Below, piece by piece: positions 8,689-16,591 of a DNA stretch of 64,000 nucleotides. How positions within the stretch are numbered: position 1 is the first letter of the stretch; every line of letters starts with the position of its first letter. Source of the DNA: Cyanobacteriota bacterium (GTDB lineage: Bacteria; Acidobacteriota; Vicinamibacteria; Vicinamibacterales; UBA2999); NCBI GenBank assembly GCA_019752015.1, contig JAIEMQ010000051.1, positions 22,509 to 86,508 of the forward strand, written 5' to 3'. The notes below the pieces were generated by a model. It did no database searches, was not told the DNA's origin, and worked only from the letters and a program-made list of their open reading frames with translations. The translations under genes were made by a program, and so were the position numbers.

Positions 8689-9427
8689 GCGCGGCGATCC
8701 GTGGATCGCGCGAGAAGGCATTGCGATCGAAGGCGAGCCGCTGTTCCGGCAAATCGCCAATCGCGCGCACGCCCATGCTTCCCAGGTGCACGCGCCACAC
8801 GTGCCGTTCCAGCGGAGCGGCCGACGCAAACGCCGCACAGGACAGCAGCGCGATGTTCAGCCCGTCGACGCGCGCTGATTGATAGCGCAGCACTTGCGCC
8901 TCCGCGGCACGTGCCGCATCCGCAAGATCGTGGCAGTGCGAGTAGTCAATTGGATCAAGCCACTTCTTCTCGCCGCGATCGAGAGGCGGCCGCGTCAGAT
9001 CGAGACCCTTGCGCGTCGCATACGCGACGACGAACGACGTGTATTCGGCGGCGTTGGCCGGCCACGGCGTGGCGGGCGACTCGGAGAAAAACAACAAGCG
9101 TCGAAAGGCGAGCTCGGCCACGGCGGTCGCCTGCTCCTGCGATCCGTAGAAGACGCCGGCGCTCAGGCAGGGCCGGCGAAATCGTGATCCGGCAGGGTAC
9201 AGCGCGCCGTATCGGAATGGCGTGAACAACAGGTAATGCAGGTGACGGCACTCGGCAGGAATCGACGGCTTGCTCTCGTCGAGGATGTGTTCGAGCAGCG
9301 CCTGTTCTTCGAGCGTGTCCACGAGCGCCATGGTCGACACCACGTGCTGCGCTTCGACCACGCGCCAGCACCGGCCCGACAGGCGCCGGGTGTTAGCCGA
9401 GAGCGCGGCGGGCGTCCAGGTAGGCAA
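8672..9427 (-). CDS. RES-domain toxin of a Xre/MbcA-RES type II toxin-antitoxin system
   Basis: 251 residues from a TTG start at 9427. The family signature is strong: SGRCWRVVEAQH near the start, CRHLHYLLFTPFRYG, SRFRRPCLSAGVFYGS, TAVAELAFRR and the ending RLAFDRNAFSRDPRIA..NWDR. RES toxins degrade NAD+ and stop growth unless bound by the partner antitoxin. The gene overlaps the 3' end of the antitoxin gene by 35 bases, which suggests translational coupling, and overlaps the convergent phosphotransferase gene by 17 bases. Full family length, so likely intact. Confidence 0.88.
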   Translation of the reverse strand: MPTWTPAALSANTRRLSGRCWRVVEAQHVVSTMALVDTLEEQALLEHILDESKPSIPAECRHLHYLLFTPFRYGALYPAGSRFRRPCLSAGVFYGSQEQATAVAELAFRRLLFFSESPATPWPANAAEYTSFVVAYATRKGLDLTRPPLDRGEKKWLDPIDYSHCHDLADAARAAEAQVLRYQSARVDGLNIALLSCAAFASAAPLERHVWRVHLGSMGVRAIGDLPEQRLAFDRNAFSRDPRIAALNWDR

Positions 9428-9794
9428 CGACGTTCACCAGGCCGGCTACCGATTCGATCATCGCAATCGGCTTCGCCCCGAGGGCGGTGTTGTCGTTCCT
9501 CAGCCACGATCGCGCGACCGTGGTGTCGCCGCCGGCAATGCCGTCGAGCGATCGAAAGAGGCGCAGGAACAGGACCGCCAACTCGAACGGTTTCGATCCG
9601 GCATCGAGCTGATACGAACCCGCCCCCATGCGCGACACGGTGGCTTCTGAAAGTCCGAGCACGCCGGCCAGCACGCGATTCGAGAGCTCGAGCCGTTCAG
9701 CGGCCCGCTTGACGGCCTTGGTCACCGTGTTGGGTGCGAGGGCGGGCGCTGGCTGGGCGGTTTCCGCCGGCTGGCGCGGCTCGCGGGGCATCAT
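9393..9794 (-). CDS. Xre/MbcA/ParS-type antitoxin (DUF2384 domain)
   Basis: 133 residues from ATG 9794; a second ATG follows at 9791. A longer frame runs upstream into the dehydrogenase gene, but its translation there is not antitoxin-like. An N-terminal linker (PREPRQPAETAQPAPA) leads to a helix-turn-helix region (LSNRVLAGVLGLSEATVSRM) and the C-terminal toxin-binding part (AVLFLRLFRSLDGIAGG, NTALGAKPIAMIESVAGLVN, ending VVAYLDARRALG). Such proteins neutralise the downstream RES toxin and repress their own promoter. The gene starts 19 bases after the acyl-CoA dehydrogenase stop, so it may be both co-transcribed and driven by its own promoter; a weak TTGCCA-N17-TAAACT candidate lies just upstream. 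Confidence 0.85.
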   Translation of the reverse strand: MMPREPRQPAETAQPAPALAPNTVTKAVKRAAERLELSNRVLAGVLGLSEATVSRMGAGSYQLDAGSKPFELAVLFLRLFRSLDGIAGGDTTVARSWLRNDNTALGAKPIAMIESVAGLVNVVAYLDARRALG

Positions 9795-9813
9795 TTCACC
9801 AGAAAGTTTATCA

Positions 9814-11058
9814 TTATCTTCGTTCCCTGGCAAGACCGCCTGGGGCGCCCAGCTCCAGTTTGGCGATCGCCTCCAGGTGCACTTCGTCCGGCCCGTCGGC
9901 GAGACGCAGCGTCCGTGATGCCGCCCACGCATACGCGAGGAACGTGTCCTGGCTGACGCCCGCCGCGCCGTGCGCCTGGATCGCGCGATCGACGACGCGC
10001 AGCGCCACGTTTGGCGCCACCACCTTGATCATCGCGATCGCCGAGCGGGCAGCCTTGTTGCCGACAGTGTCCATCAGGTGCGCCGCATGCATCGTCAACA
10101 GCCGCGCCTGGTCGATCTCGATGCGCGACTCGGCGATGTCGCGGCGGATCGTGCCCTGCTCCGCGAGCGTCTTGCCGAATGCCACGCGCTCGCCGACGCG
10201 CTTCTTCATCATTTCGAGCGCGCGCTCGGCGACGCCGATCAGGCGCATGCAATGGTGGATGCGGCCGGGACCGAGGCGGCCTTGCGCGATCTCGAAGCCG
10301 CGGCCTTCGCCGAGCAGCATGTTGTCGGCCGGCACGCGAACGTCGTTGAAGGTGATCTCGGCATGGCCATGCGGCGAGTCGTCGTAGCCGAACACCTGCA
10401 TCATGCGCTTGATCTCGACGCCCTTCGTCTGCATCGGCACCAGGATCATCGACTGGCGCTTGTGAGGTTCCGCGTCAGGATTGCTGAGGCCCATGAATAT
10501 CGAAATCTCACATCGCGGATCACCGGCGCCGGAGATCCACCACTTGCGGCCGTTCAGCACGTAGTCGTTGCCATCGCGGACGATCGTCGATCGGATGTTG
10601 GTCGCGTCGGATGACGCAACTTCGGGCTCGGTCATCGCGAAGCACGATCGGATCCTGCCGTCGAGCAGCGGAGTGAGCCAGCGATCCTGCTGCGCCTTCG
10701 TGCCATAGCGCGACAACACTTCCATGTTGCCGGTGTCCGGCGCGGAGCAGTTGAACACCTCCGGCGCCCACGGCACTCGACCCATCACTTCGCACAGCGG
10801 CGCATATTCGAGGTTCGTGAGCCCGGCGCCGCGCTCGCTCTCCGGCAGGAACAGATTCCACAGTTTTTCCGCGCGTGCTTTCGCCTTCAGCTCGTCGAGA
10901 ATCGCCGGCACTTGCCAGCGTGATTCCTCCCACGCCTGCCGGTACTTCGCTTCGTTCGGATAGATGTGGCTGTCGAAAAACGCGGCCAGCTGCTCGCGCA
11001 GTTGCTGCGATCGTGCTGATGGCTCGAGCAGGCTAGGATGCAATCGTCCGTCCACCAT
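9814..11058 (-). CDS. acyl-CoA dehydrogenase, ACAD10/ACAD11-like
   Basis: 414 residues from ATG 11058 (an upstream in-frame start at 11097 lies inside the SDR gene). FAD-binding dehydrogenase motifs are visible: [31 protein letters not shown], the C-terminal [14 protein letters not shown] and [17 protein letters not shown]. The [12 protein letters not shown] and [16 protein letters not shown] segments are those of the ACAD10/11 group. These enzymes act on phosphorylated 4-hydroxyacyl-CoA made by an APH-fold kinase. The start overlaps the SDR stop by 26 bases, so both belong to one minus-strand operon that continues into the toxin-antitoxin pair. Substrate assignment is inferred. Confidence 0.85.
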   Translation of the reverse strand: MVDGRLHPSLLEPSARSQQLREQLAAFFDSHIYPNEAKYRQAWEESRWQVPAILDELKAKARAEKLWNLFLPESERGAGLTNLEYAPLCEVMGRVPWAPEVFNCSAPDTGNMEVLSRYGTKAQQDRWLTPLLDGRIRSCFAMTEPEVASSDATNIRSTIVRDGNDYVLNGRKWWISGAGDPRCEISIFMGLSNPDAEPHKRQSMILVPMQTKGVEIKRMMQVFGYDDSPHGHAEITFNDVRVPADNMLLGEGRGFEIAQGRLGPGRIHHCMRLIGVAERALEMMKKRVGERVAFGKTLAEQGTIRRDIAESRIEIDQARLLTMHAAHLMDTVGNKAARSAIAMIKVVAPNVALRVVDRAIQAHGAAGVSQDTFLAYAWAASRTLRLADGPDEVHLEAIAKLELGAPGGLARERR

Positions 11059-11809
11059 CGACAACGATCGTTTGACCGGTGATGTAGCTGGCCGCATCGG
11101 ACGCCAGAAATACGGCGACGCCCTTCAACTCACCGGCTTCACCAACGCGCGGGATCGGGCTCGTCGCCTTGATCTGCGGCTCCGCTTTTTCGATTGCGGG
11201 ATCGGCGAGCCGCGAGTGGAAATATCCCGGCGCGATCGCGTTGACGCGAATGCCGTTCCGCGCCCACGTGGCCGCCAGCTCGCGCGTCAGTCCAACGATG
11301 CCCGCTTTGCTTGCAGCGTAGCCTGCCCAATGCGAAGTGCTGACCGAACCGACCATGCCCGCGATCGATGCAATGTTGATGATGCATCCCGATCCGGCCT
11401 TCAGCATTTCCTTGCCCGCCGACTGTGAAAAGAGAAACGTTCCCGTCAGATTGACGTCGAGGACCTTCTGCCACTTGTCGAGCGGCATCTTCTCTGGCTC
11501 CGCGGCCCACGCAATGCCGGCGTTGTTAATCAGGATGTCGATCTTCCCGTACGTCTCCATTGTCGAGTCGACGACGTCCTGGACTTCGCGGGGTTCGGAC
11601 ACATCGCAGATCATCCCCGCGACCTTGAAGGCCCGGGCGCGGAAGTTCTCCATCGTCGGTCCGAGCCACTCCTGCCGCCGCGCGCAGATCATCAGCTTGC
11701 AGCCGGCCTCAGCCAGCCCTTCCGCCATCTCCTCGCCGAGTCCGCGCGATCCGCCGGTGACGATCGCCACGCGATCCGTCAGGTCGTAAAGCTCTCTCAG
11801 TGTGCGCAT
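11033..11809 (-). CDS. short-chain dehydrogenase/reductase (SDR)
   Basis: 258 residues from ATG 11809, chosen because homologous SDRs begin with a short [19 protein letters not shown] lead; a GTG at 11866 would add 19 residues. Classical SDR features: cofactor loop [16 protein letters not shown] structural motif, catalytic Ser in NIASIAG, and YAASKAG with the Tyr and Lys. The ending [19 protein letters not shown] is typical. It probably uses NAD(P)(H) to interconvert a hydroxyl and a keto group. Its overlap with the ACAD10/11-like gene suggests it works on the same acyl chain, for example a 4-keto/4-hydroxyacyl-CoA step as proposed for LvaD. That substrate is a guess from context. Confidence 0.85.
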   Translation of the reverse strand: MRTLRELYDLTDRVAIVTGGSRGLGEEMAEGLAEAGCKLMICARRQEWLGPTMENFRARAFKVAGMICDVSEPREVQDVVDSTMETYGKIDILINNAGIAWAAEPEKMPLDKWQKVLDVNLTGTFLFSQSAGKEMLKAGSGCIINIASIAGMVGSVSTSHWAGYAASKAGIVGLTRELAATWARNGIRVNAIAPGYFHSRLADPAIEKAEPQIKATSPIPRVGEAGELKGVAVFLASDAASYITGQTIVVDGGRTIAS

Positions 11810-11866
11810 TCGATTTGTAACCGGGACTGACACCTTAACATGGGTTTTTGTTGCAATTTCTGCCAC

Positions 11867-13261
11867 TCACCGAGGCAGCGCGGTGAGCACGCGGCTGACG
11901 ATCTCGCTGAAGTAACCGTCAGAGCCGCGCGGACTCGGGCCGAGACGGACGACAACCGCATCGCGCGACGGAATCACCATGGTGTATTGGCCCATGTGAC
12001 CTGATGCGCGGATTGCGTCTTCCGGCACGCCCTTCCACTGCCCGCCGCGATTCAGCCACCACAAGCCGCCGTAGCCTTTGTTCGTGTCCGCGGGCGCCGG
12101 CGTCGAGATGAACTCGAGCCAGTCATCGGGAAGAATGCGCTGCCCCTGCCACAGCCCATCCTGCAGATGCAGCATGCCGAAGCGCGCCCAGTCGCGCGCC
12201 GCGCCGTAGTCGAATCCCGTCATGATGAAGTTGCCCCACGCGTCCGTCTCGAGGACGAAGTTGCGCGCGCCAATCTTGTCGAACAACGCGCGCTGCGGGA
12301 ACAAGAGGTAGTTCTCGCCCCTGGCTTCGACGGCTTCCTTGACGATGCGGCCGAGCGTGAGTGGATCGCTGTTGCGATACCGGTATCGCGTGTTCGGCGC
12401 GATCTCCTGCGGCTGATTGACGGCGTGTTCGAACACGTTGAGGCCGTCGAAATAGATCCGCATGTGCTTGTTGTCTTTCGTGAACGAGTCGGGTCCATTC
12501 AGTCCGAGATTCGCGAAGTCGAGACCGCTGCTCATGCGGAGCAGATCGCGCACGCGGATCTGACCGCGCGGATCCTCCTTGCTCTGATGCCATTCCTTGA
12601 TCGGCGCGTAATCGTCCACCTTCACCTGGCCGCGCTGCACGATGATGCCGACCAGCGCCGCGGTGATGCTCTTGCCCGCGGACCAGCTGATTTGCGGCGT
12701 GTCCTTCGTCCAGCCCGGCGCGTAGCGCTCGCCGGCGATCTTGCCGTGATGCACGACGACAATGGCGCGGGTGTTGTGTTCCTTCTGCGCGAAGCCCCAG
12801 TCGAGCGCGGCCTCGACGCCGGCGTTTGGTGGCGCGGTCGCGTTCATGTCGCCCATCGGCCACGCCGTCGTCGCCGCGTCGGGAAGATTGCGTGATACCG
12901 CGATCGGCTGGTAGTGAAGCTCGGTTTTGCCGCGCGGCATGATCGTGCAGCCTTGATCGCCGTTAAATCGCGCCATCCGTGCGGGGATGCCGGGGCCTCG
13001 CACCGTCACCGTTTTCTTCGCATCGTCCACGGTGTAGGCGAAGCTCTTGTCCCAGCTGAAATCCCGGAACGGCGCAATGTCCTGCGCGATGATTTCGTCG
13101 GCGGTGCGCCTGGTCACGCGTCCGACCACCCATAGGCCCGAGCAAATGTGATGCGCGCCGATCGCCGCGCGTGATTCCAGGCCGTAGTTCGCGTCTTGCG
13201 CGGCCGCGGGCGCCGGGGCCAGCGCTCCAACGAGCGCCAGCGTGGTCAGCAATGTCTTCAT
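11867..13261 (-). CDS. secreted serine hydrolase, beta-lactamase (class C/PBP) fold
   Basis: 464 residues from ATG 13261, which follows a good ribosome-binding site (GGAGGG in the sense strand). The signal peptide ends PAPAAAQ. The serine beta-lactamase/DD-peptidase motif SxxK is SAGK (Ser194, Lys197), followed by a YRYRNSD segment at the place of the YxN motif. Members act as esterases, DD-peptidases or lactamases; nothing here fixes which. An N-terminal extension of about 130 residues precedes the domain. It is the first gene of the minus-strand run serine hydrolase-SDR-ACAD-Xre-RES. The divergent ispDF gene starts 33 bases away, so promoters of both must overlap. Confidence 0.85.
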   Translation of the reverse strand: MKTLLTTLALVGALAPAPAAAQDANYGLESRAAIGAHHICSGLWVVGRVTRRTADEIIAQDIAPFRDFSWDKSFAYTVDDAKKTVTVRGPGIPARMARFNGDQGCTIMPRGKTELHYQPIAVSRNLPDAATTAWPMGDMNATAPPNAGVEAALDWGFAQKEHNTRAIVVVHHGKIAGERYAPGWTKDTPQISWSAGKSITAALVGIIVQRGQVKVDDYAPIKEWHQSKEDPRGQIRVRDLLRMSSGLDFANLGLNGPDSFTKDNKHMRIYFDGLNVFEHAVNQPQEIAPNTRYRYRNSDPLTLGRIVKEAVEARGENYLLFPQRALFDKIGARNFVLETDAWGNFIMTGFDYGAARDWARFGMLHLQDGLWQGQRILPDDWLEFISTPAPADTNKGYGGLWWLNRGGQWKGVPEDAIRASGHMGQYTMVIPSRDAVVVRLGPSPRGSDGYFSEIVSRVLTALPR

Positions 13262-13294
13262 AACCGCCCTCCGAGTACAATCCTCGCTTCGGAC

Positions 13295-14458
13295 ATGAAC
13301 GTCGCCGCCATTATCGCCGCAGGCGGCCGCGGCGCGCGCCTCGGCGCCGATCGGCCCAAACAATTCCTCGAGATCGGCGGCCGCTCGATTCTGGAGCTGA
13401 GTGTCGCCGCACTGGCGGCCAGCGATCGTATCAAGGACATCGTCGTCGCCCTGCCCCAGGAGCACGTGGATGCAGGCGGCAAAGCGCTGCGCGCGGCGAT
13501 TGGCAGGCCGATCGTGGTAGTGGCGGGCGGCGACCGGCGGCAGGACTCGGTTGCGAATGCCTTTGCCAAAACGGCGAAGGGCTCCGACATCATCCTGATT
13601 CACGACGCGGCGCGGCCTTTCGTCACACGTGAAGTCATCGACCGCGCGATCGACGGCGCGAAGCAGCACGGTGCGGCGATTGCCGCCGTCGGTGTGCGCG
13701 ATACCGTGAAACAAACCGGCGATGCGTCCGCGGGCGGCTCACGCCTGATCCGTGGGACCATTCCGCGCGATTCGGTGTTCCTCGCTCAGACGCCGCAAGC
13801 CTTTCGCCGCGACGTCCTCGCGCGCGCGCTCGATGAGGGCAAGGACATCGATGCCACCGATGAGGCCATGCTCGTCGAGCGTCTCGGCCTGCCGGTCCGG
13901 GTGGTCGAAGGCGATGCAAGAAATATCAAGATCACGACGGCTGATGATTTGGCGGCGGCTAAAGCCGCCGCCCTCCGAACGTCAATGATCCGAATTGGAA
14001 ACGGCTACGACCTTCATCGACTCGTGGCGGGCCGCCCGCTGATTCTTGCCGGCGTCACGATTCCGTTCGAGCTCGGCCTCGACGGACATTCCGATGCCGA
14101 CATCGTCTGTCACGCGGTGACCGATGCGATTCTTGGCGCGGCCGGCGCCGGCGACATCGGACGCATGTTTCCCGACACCGATCCGAAGTGGAAAGGCGCG
14201 AACAGCATCGAGCTGTTGAAGGGCGCGGTCGAAAGGATCCGCGAGGGTGGCTACGCGGTGTCGAACGTGGACGTGACGGTGATTGCGCAGAAGCCGAAGC
14301 TGCTGCCGTATCTCGATCAGATGCGCGGGAATCTCGCCGCGGCGTTAGGCGTGGACGTGGCCGCGGTCAGCGTGAAGGGCAAAACCAACGAAGGCGTGGA
14401 AAGCATGGGTCGTAGTGAATCCATGGCTTGCCACGCCGTCGCCCTGATCGGAAGTTAA
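13295..14458 (+). CDS. ispDF: bifunctional 2-C-methyl-D-erythritol 4-phosphate cytidylyltransferase / 2,4-cyclodiphosphate synthase
   Basis: 387 residues. Residues 1-225 are IspD: nucleotide-binding AAGGRGARLGADRPKQFLEIGG, HDAARPFVT, RGTIPRDSVFLAQTPQAF and NIKITTADDL. From residue 231 (internal ATG at 13985) comes IspF: GYDLHRL metal ligands, HSDADIVCHAVTDAILGAAG, GDIGRMFPDTDPKWKG and KTNEGVESMGR. The fusion catalyses the third and fifth steps of the MEP isoprenoid pathway, with IspE encoded elsewhere. The ATG at 13295 was chosen from the conserved MNVAAIIAAGG start; the longer open frame upstream is antisense to the divergent gene. An A/T-rich hairpin follows the stop. Confidence 0.95.
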   Translation: MNVAAIIAAGGRGARLGADRPKQFLEIGGRSILELSVAALAASDRIKDIVVALPQEHVDAGGKALRAAIGRPIVVVAGGDRRQDSVANAFAKTAKGSDIILIHDAARPFVTREVIDRAIDGAKQHGAAIAAVGVRDTVKQTGDASAGGSRLIRGTIPRDSVFLAQTPQAFRRDVLARALDEGKDIDATDEAMLVERLGLPVRVVEGDARNIKITTADDLAAAKAAALRTSMIRIGNGYDLHRLVAGRPLILAGVTIPFELGLDGHSDADIVCHAVTDAILGAAGAGDIGRMFPDTDPKWKGANSIELLKGAVERIREGGYAVSNVDVTVIAQKPKLLPYLDQMRGNLAAALGVDVAAVSVKGKTNEGVESMGRSESMACHAVALIGS

Positions 14459-14463
14459 AGGTG

Positions 14464-14501
14464 AAAAGGAAAAACGAAAAACGAAAACAGTTTTTCCTTT
14501 T
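14464..14501. terminator. A/T-rich hairpin between ispDF and a convergent gene
   Basis: A perfect 12-bp inverted repeat, AAAAGGAAAAAC (14464-14475) with GTTTTTCCTTTT (14490-14501), with a 14-base A-rich loop, sits in the 61-base gap between two convergent genes. It is A/T-rich rather than GC-rich, so its strength as an intrinsic terminator is uncertain, but position and symmetry suggest a bidirectional terminator. Confidence 0.5.
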
Positions 14502-14519
14502 TCGTTTTAACTTTCTACT

Positions 14520-15071
14520 TTAAGAGCCGGGAGTCATGATGTGGGCGCCGAGCGTGCCCGCGCCCATGATCCAAGCGCCGCCCATCTTGTTGTTGTCCGG
14601 AAGACCGAGTGACGCCGCCGTAGCGCCCGGCACCGCGATCGTGATGTGCGTGCGCACCGTGCTCGCGTCCTTGCCCGATCGCGTGTAGAACACCGAGCCG
14701 AATTCCGGCTTGACGCGCTGCCCGTTCTTCTCGAGCTCGGCCAGGGCCGCCTCACGCGCCGCGCGATCCGCAATCTTCGCTTCGTAAATCTTGTTCTGCT
14801 TGACGCGTTCGAGATTGCCGACGCTGGTGCACTGCGACGAGATCGGCGCTTCGCCGGCATCGCCGGCCTGGTCGTAACACATCAACCGGTTGGTGCCGGG
14901 GCGGAGCGTGTCGTACGACCCATCCGCCTTCCACTTGATGACCATCGCGCCGTCTTTCATGTTCGCGGGCGCCGCGGCCAGCGCCGCGTCGAAGTTGCCC
15001 GCCGGGGCCTGCGCGTACACGCCGGCCGCGAATGCCAGCACGCCAATACCTACAAGGATTGCTCGTTTCAT
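14520..15071 (-). CDS. exported protein of unknown function
   Basis: 183 residues from ATG 15071, preceded by a good GGAGGG site. The signal peptide is MKRAILVGIGVLAFAAGVYAQ. The mature part contains MVIKWKADGSYDTLRPGTNRL, CYDQAGD and a helical KQNKIYEAKIADRAAREAALAEL segment, then FGSVFYTRSGKD and a hydrophobic ending with MGGAWIMGAGTLGAHIM. No catalytic motif was recognised. Two cysteines in the mature region could form a disulphide. Divergent from gltX, whose ATG is 49 bases away. Confidence 0.65.
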   Translation of the reverse strand: MKRAILVGIGVLAFAAGVYAQAPAGNFDAALAAAPANMKDGAMVIKWKADGSYDTLRPGTNRLMCYDQAGDAGEAPISSQCTSVGNLERVKQNKIYEAKIADRAAREAALAELEKNGQRVKPEFGSVFYTRSGKDASTVRTHITIAVPGATAASLGLPDNNKMGGAWIMGAGTLGAHIMTPGS

Positions 15072-15120
15072 TGATTGACCCTCCAGGTCAGGGGGAAGCA
15101 TATCAAGCTGGTAAGATCAG

Positions 15121-16581
15121 ATGCCACTCATGAGAGTTCGTTTCGCGCCTTCTCCCACAGGTCATTTGCACGTCGGTAACGCAAGAACGGCGCTATTCAA
15201 CTGGCTGCTGGCGCGCGGCCAGAACGGCACGTTCATCCTCCGGATTGAAGACACCGATCTCGAGCGCTCGACGCGGGCCTCCGAGCAGGCGATTCTCGAC
15301 GATTTGCGCTGGATGGGACTGCAGTGGGACGAAGGCGTGGACGCCGGCGGTTCGTATGGGCCGTATCGGCAGACCGAGCGGATGCAGTCGTACGTCGATC
15401 ACACCAATCGATTGCTCGCCGAAGGCAAGGGCTACTACTGCTTTTGCTCCGCGGAAACGCTCGAAGCGCACCGCAAGTCGCAGCTCGCCGCGGGACTGCC
15501 GCCGAAATATGCCGGCACGTGCAGGAACATCCCCGCTGAGGAAGCGAAGCGCCGCAAGGACAGGGGTGAAGCGGCGGTCGTGCGGCTGCGCGTGCCCGGA
15601 GGCCGCAACGTCACCTTCAACGACGTCGTGCGCGGTGAAGTCACGTTTCATACCGATGTGATCGGTGATCCGGTGCTGGTGCGATCCGACGGCATTCCCG
15701 CCTACAACTTCGCCGTCGTGATTGACGATGCGTTGATGAAGGTGACGCATGTGATCCGCGGCGAGGATCACATTTCGAATACGCCGCGACAGCTTCTTCT
15801 TTACGAGGCGTACGGGTACCAGCAGCCAACTTTCGCGCATCTGTCGTTGGTGATGGGACCCGATCACGCGCCGCTGTCGAAGCGTCATGGCGCGACATCG
15901 GTGAAGGAATTCCGCGAGAAGGGATATCTGCCCGAAGCGCTCGTGAACTATCTCGCGTTGATCGGATGGTCGCCGGGACAGAACGAAGAGTTATTGCCGG
16001 CCGATGAGCTCGCGCGCCGATTCCGTCTCGAGAACGTTGCGCACAGCGCCGGCGTGTTCGACGAAGACAAGCTGGCGTGGGTCAATCGACACTACCTGAA
16101 GATTATCGAACCGCATCGCCTCGCGGATCTCGCAGAGCCGCACTTGCGTCAGCGCGGACAGATCGCCGGCGAGCTCTCGGCCGACGCGCGCGCGTGGCTC
16201 GTCAGCGTGCTGCCCGGCATGGCGGCGTCCGTCGATCGACTGCCGCAGCTCGCGGATCGCCTCGACGCGGTCTTCAACTTCACTGCGCCCACGGAATCGC
16301 TCGATCCGACGCTCGTGAAAGCCTTGGCCGGGGAGCTCGCCGCGTCGCCGCGATTGACGGACAAGGACACGTTCCGCGCGGTCGCGAATCGCGTCAAGGA
16401 TAAGACCGGCCTCAAGGGCAAGAATCTGTTCCATCCGATCCGAGTCATCCTTACCGGATCGCACGAGGGTCCGGAGCTCGATCTGATCGTGCCTGCGATC
16501 GATCGCGCGGTCGGTCTTGGCGGTCTTGCCAACGTAATTTCTTGTAAAGACCGGGCCGCAGCCGTCGCCAACCTCTTGTAA
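15121..16581 (+). CDS. gltX: glutamyl-tRNA synthetase
   Basis: 486 residues, a usual length for bacterial GluRS. The class I synthetase signatures are present: PSPTGHLHVGNAR (HIGH-type) near the N-terminus and LSKRHG (KMSKS-type) about residue 250. RIEDTDLERS and the DHISNTPRQLLLYEAYG block are typical of GluRS. A CFCS pair in the insertion region corresponds to the zinc-binding position of many GluRS enzymes. The enzyme charges tRNA-Glu (and possibly tRNA-Gln) with glutamate in the cytoplasm. ATG 15121 is used; a second in-frame ATG at 15130 is an equally plausible start, and no strong ribosome-binding site distinguishes them. The next gene follows after 10 bases. Confidence 0.95.
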   Translation: MPLMRVRFAPSPTGHLHVGNARTALFNWLLARGQNGTFILRIEDTDLERSTRASEQAILDDLRWMGLQWDEGVDAGGSYGPYRQTERMQSYVDHTNRLLAEGKGYYCFCSAETLEAHRKSQLAAGLPPKYAGTCRNIPAEEAKRRKDRGEAAVVRLRVPGGRNVTFNDVVRGEVTFHTDVIGDPVLVRSDGIPAYNFAVVIDDALMKVTHVIRGEDHISNTPRQLLLYEAYGYQQPTFAHLSLVMGPDHAPLSKRHGATSVKEFREKGYLPEALVNYLALIGWSPGQNEELLPADELARRFRLENVAHSAGVFDEDKLAWVNRHYLKIIEPHRLADLAEPHLRQRGQIAGELSADARAWLVSVLPGMAASVDRLPQLADRLDAVFNFTAPTESLDPTLVKALAGELAASPRLTDKDTFRAVANRVKDKTGLKGKNLFHPIRVILTGSHEGPELDLIVPAIDRAVGLGGLANVISCKDRAAAVANLL

Positions 16582-16591
16582 GATTCGCGGC

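Noticed and set aside
13262..13714. N-terminal extension of the minus-strand serine hydrolase
   Set aside because: It would be antisense to ispD. The internal ATG at 13261 has a good ribosome-binding site and a signal peptide.
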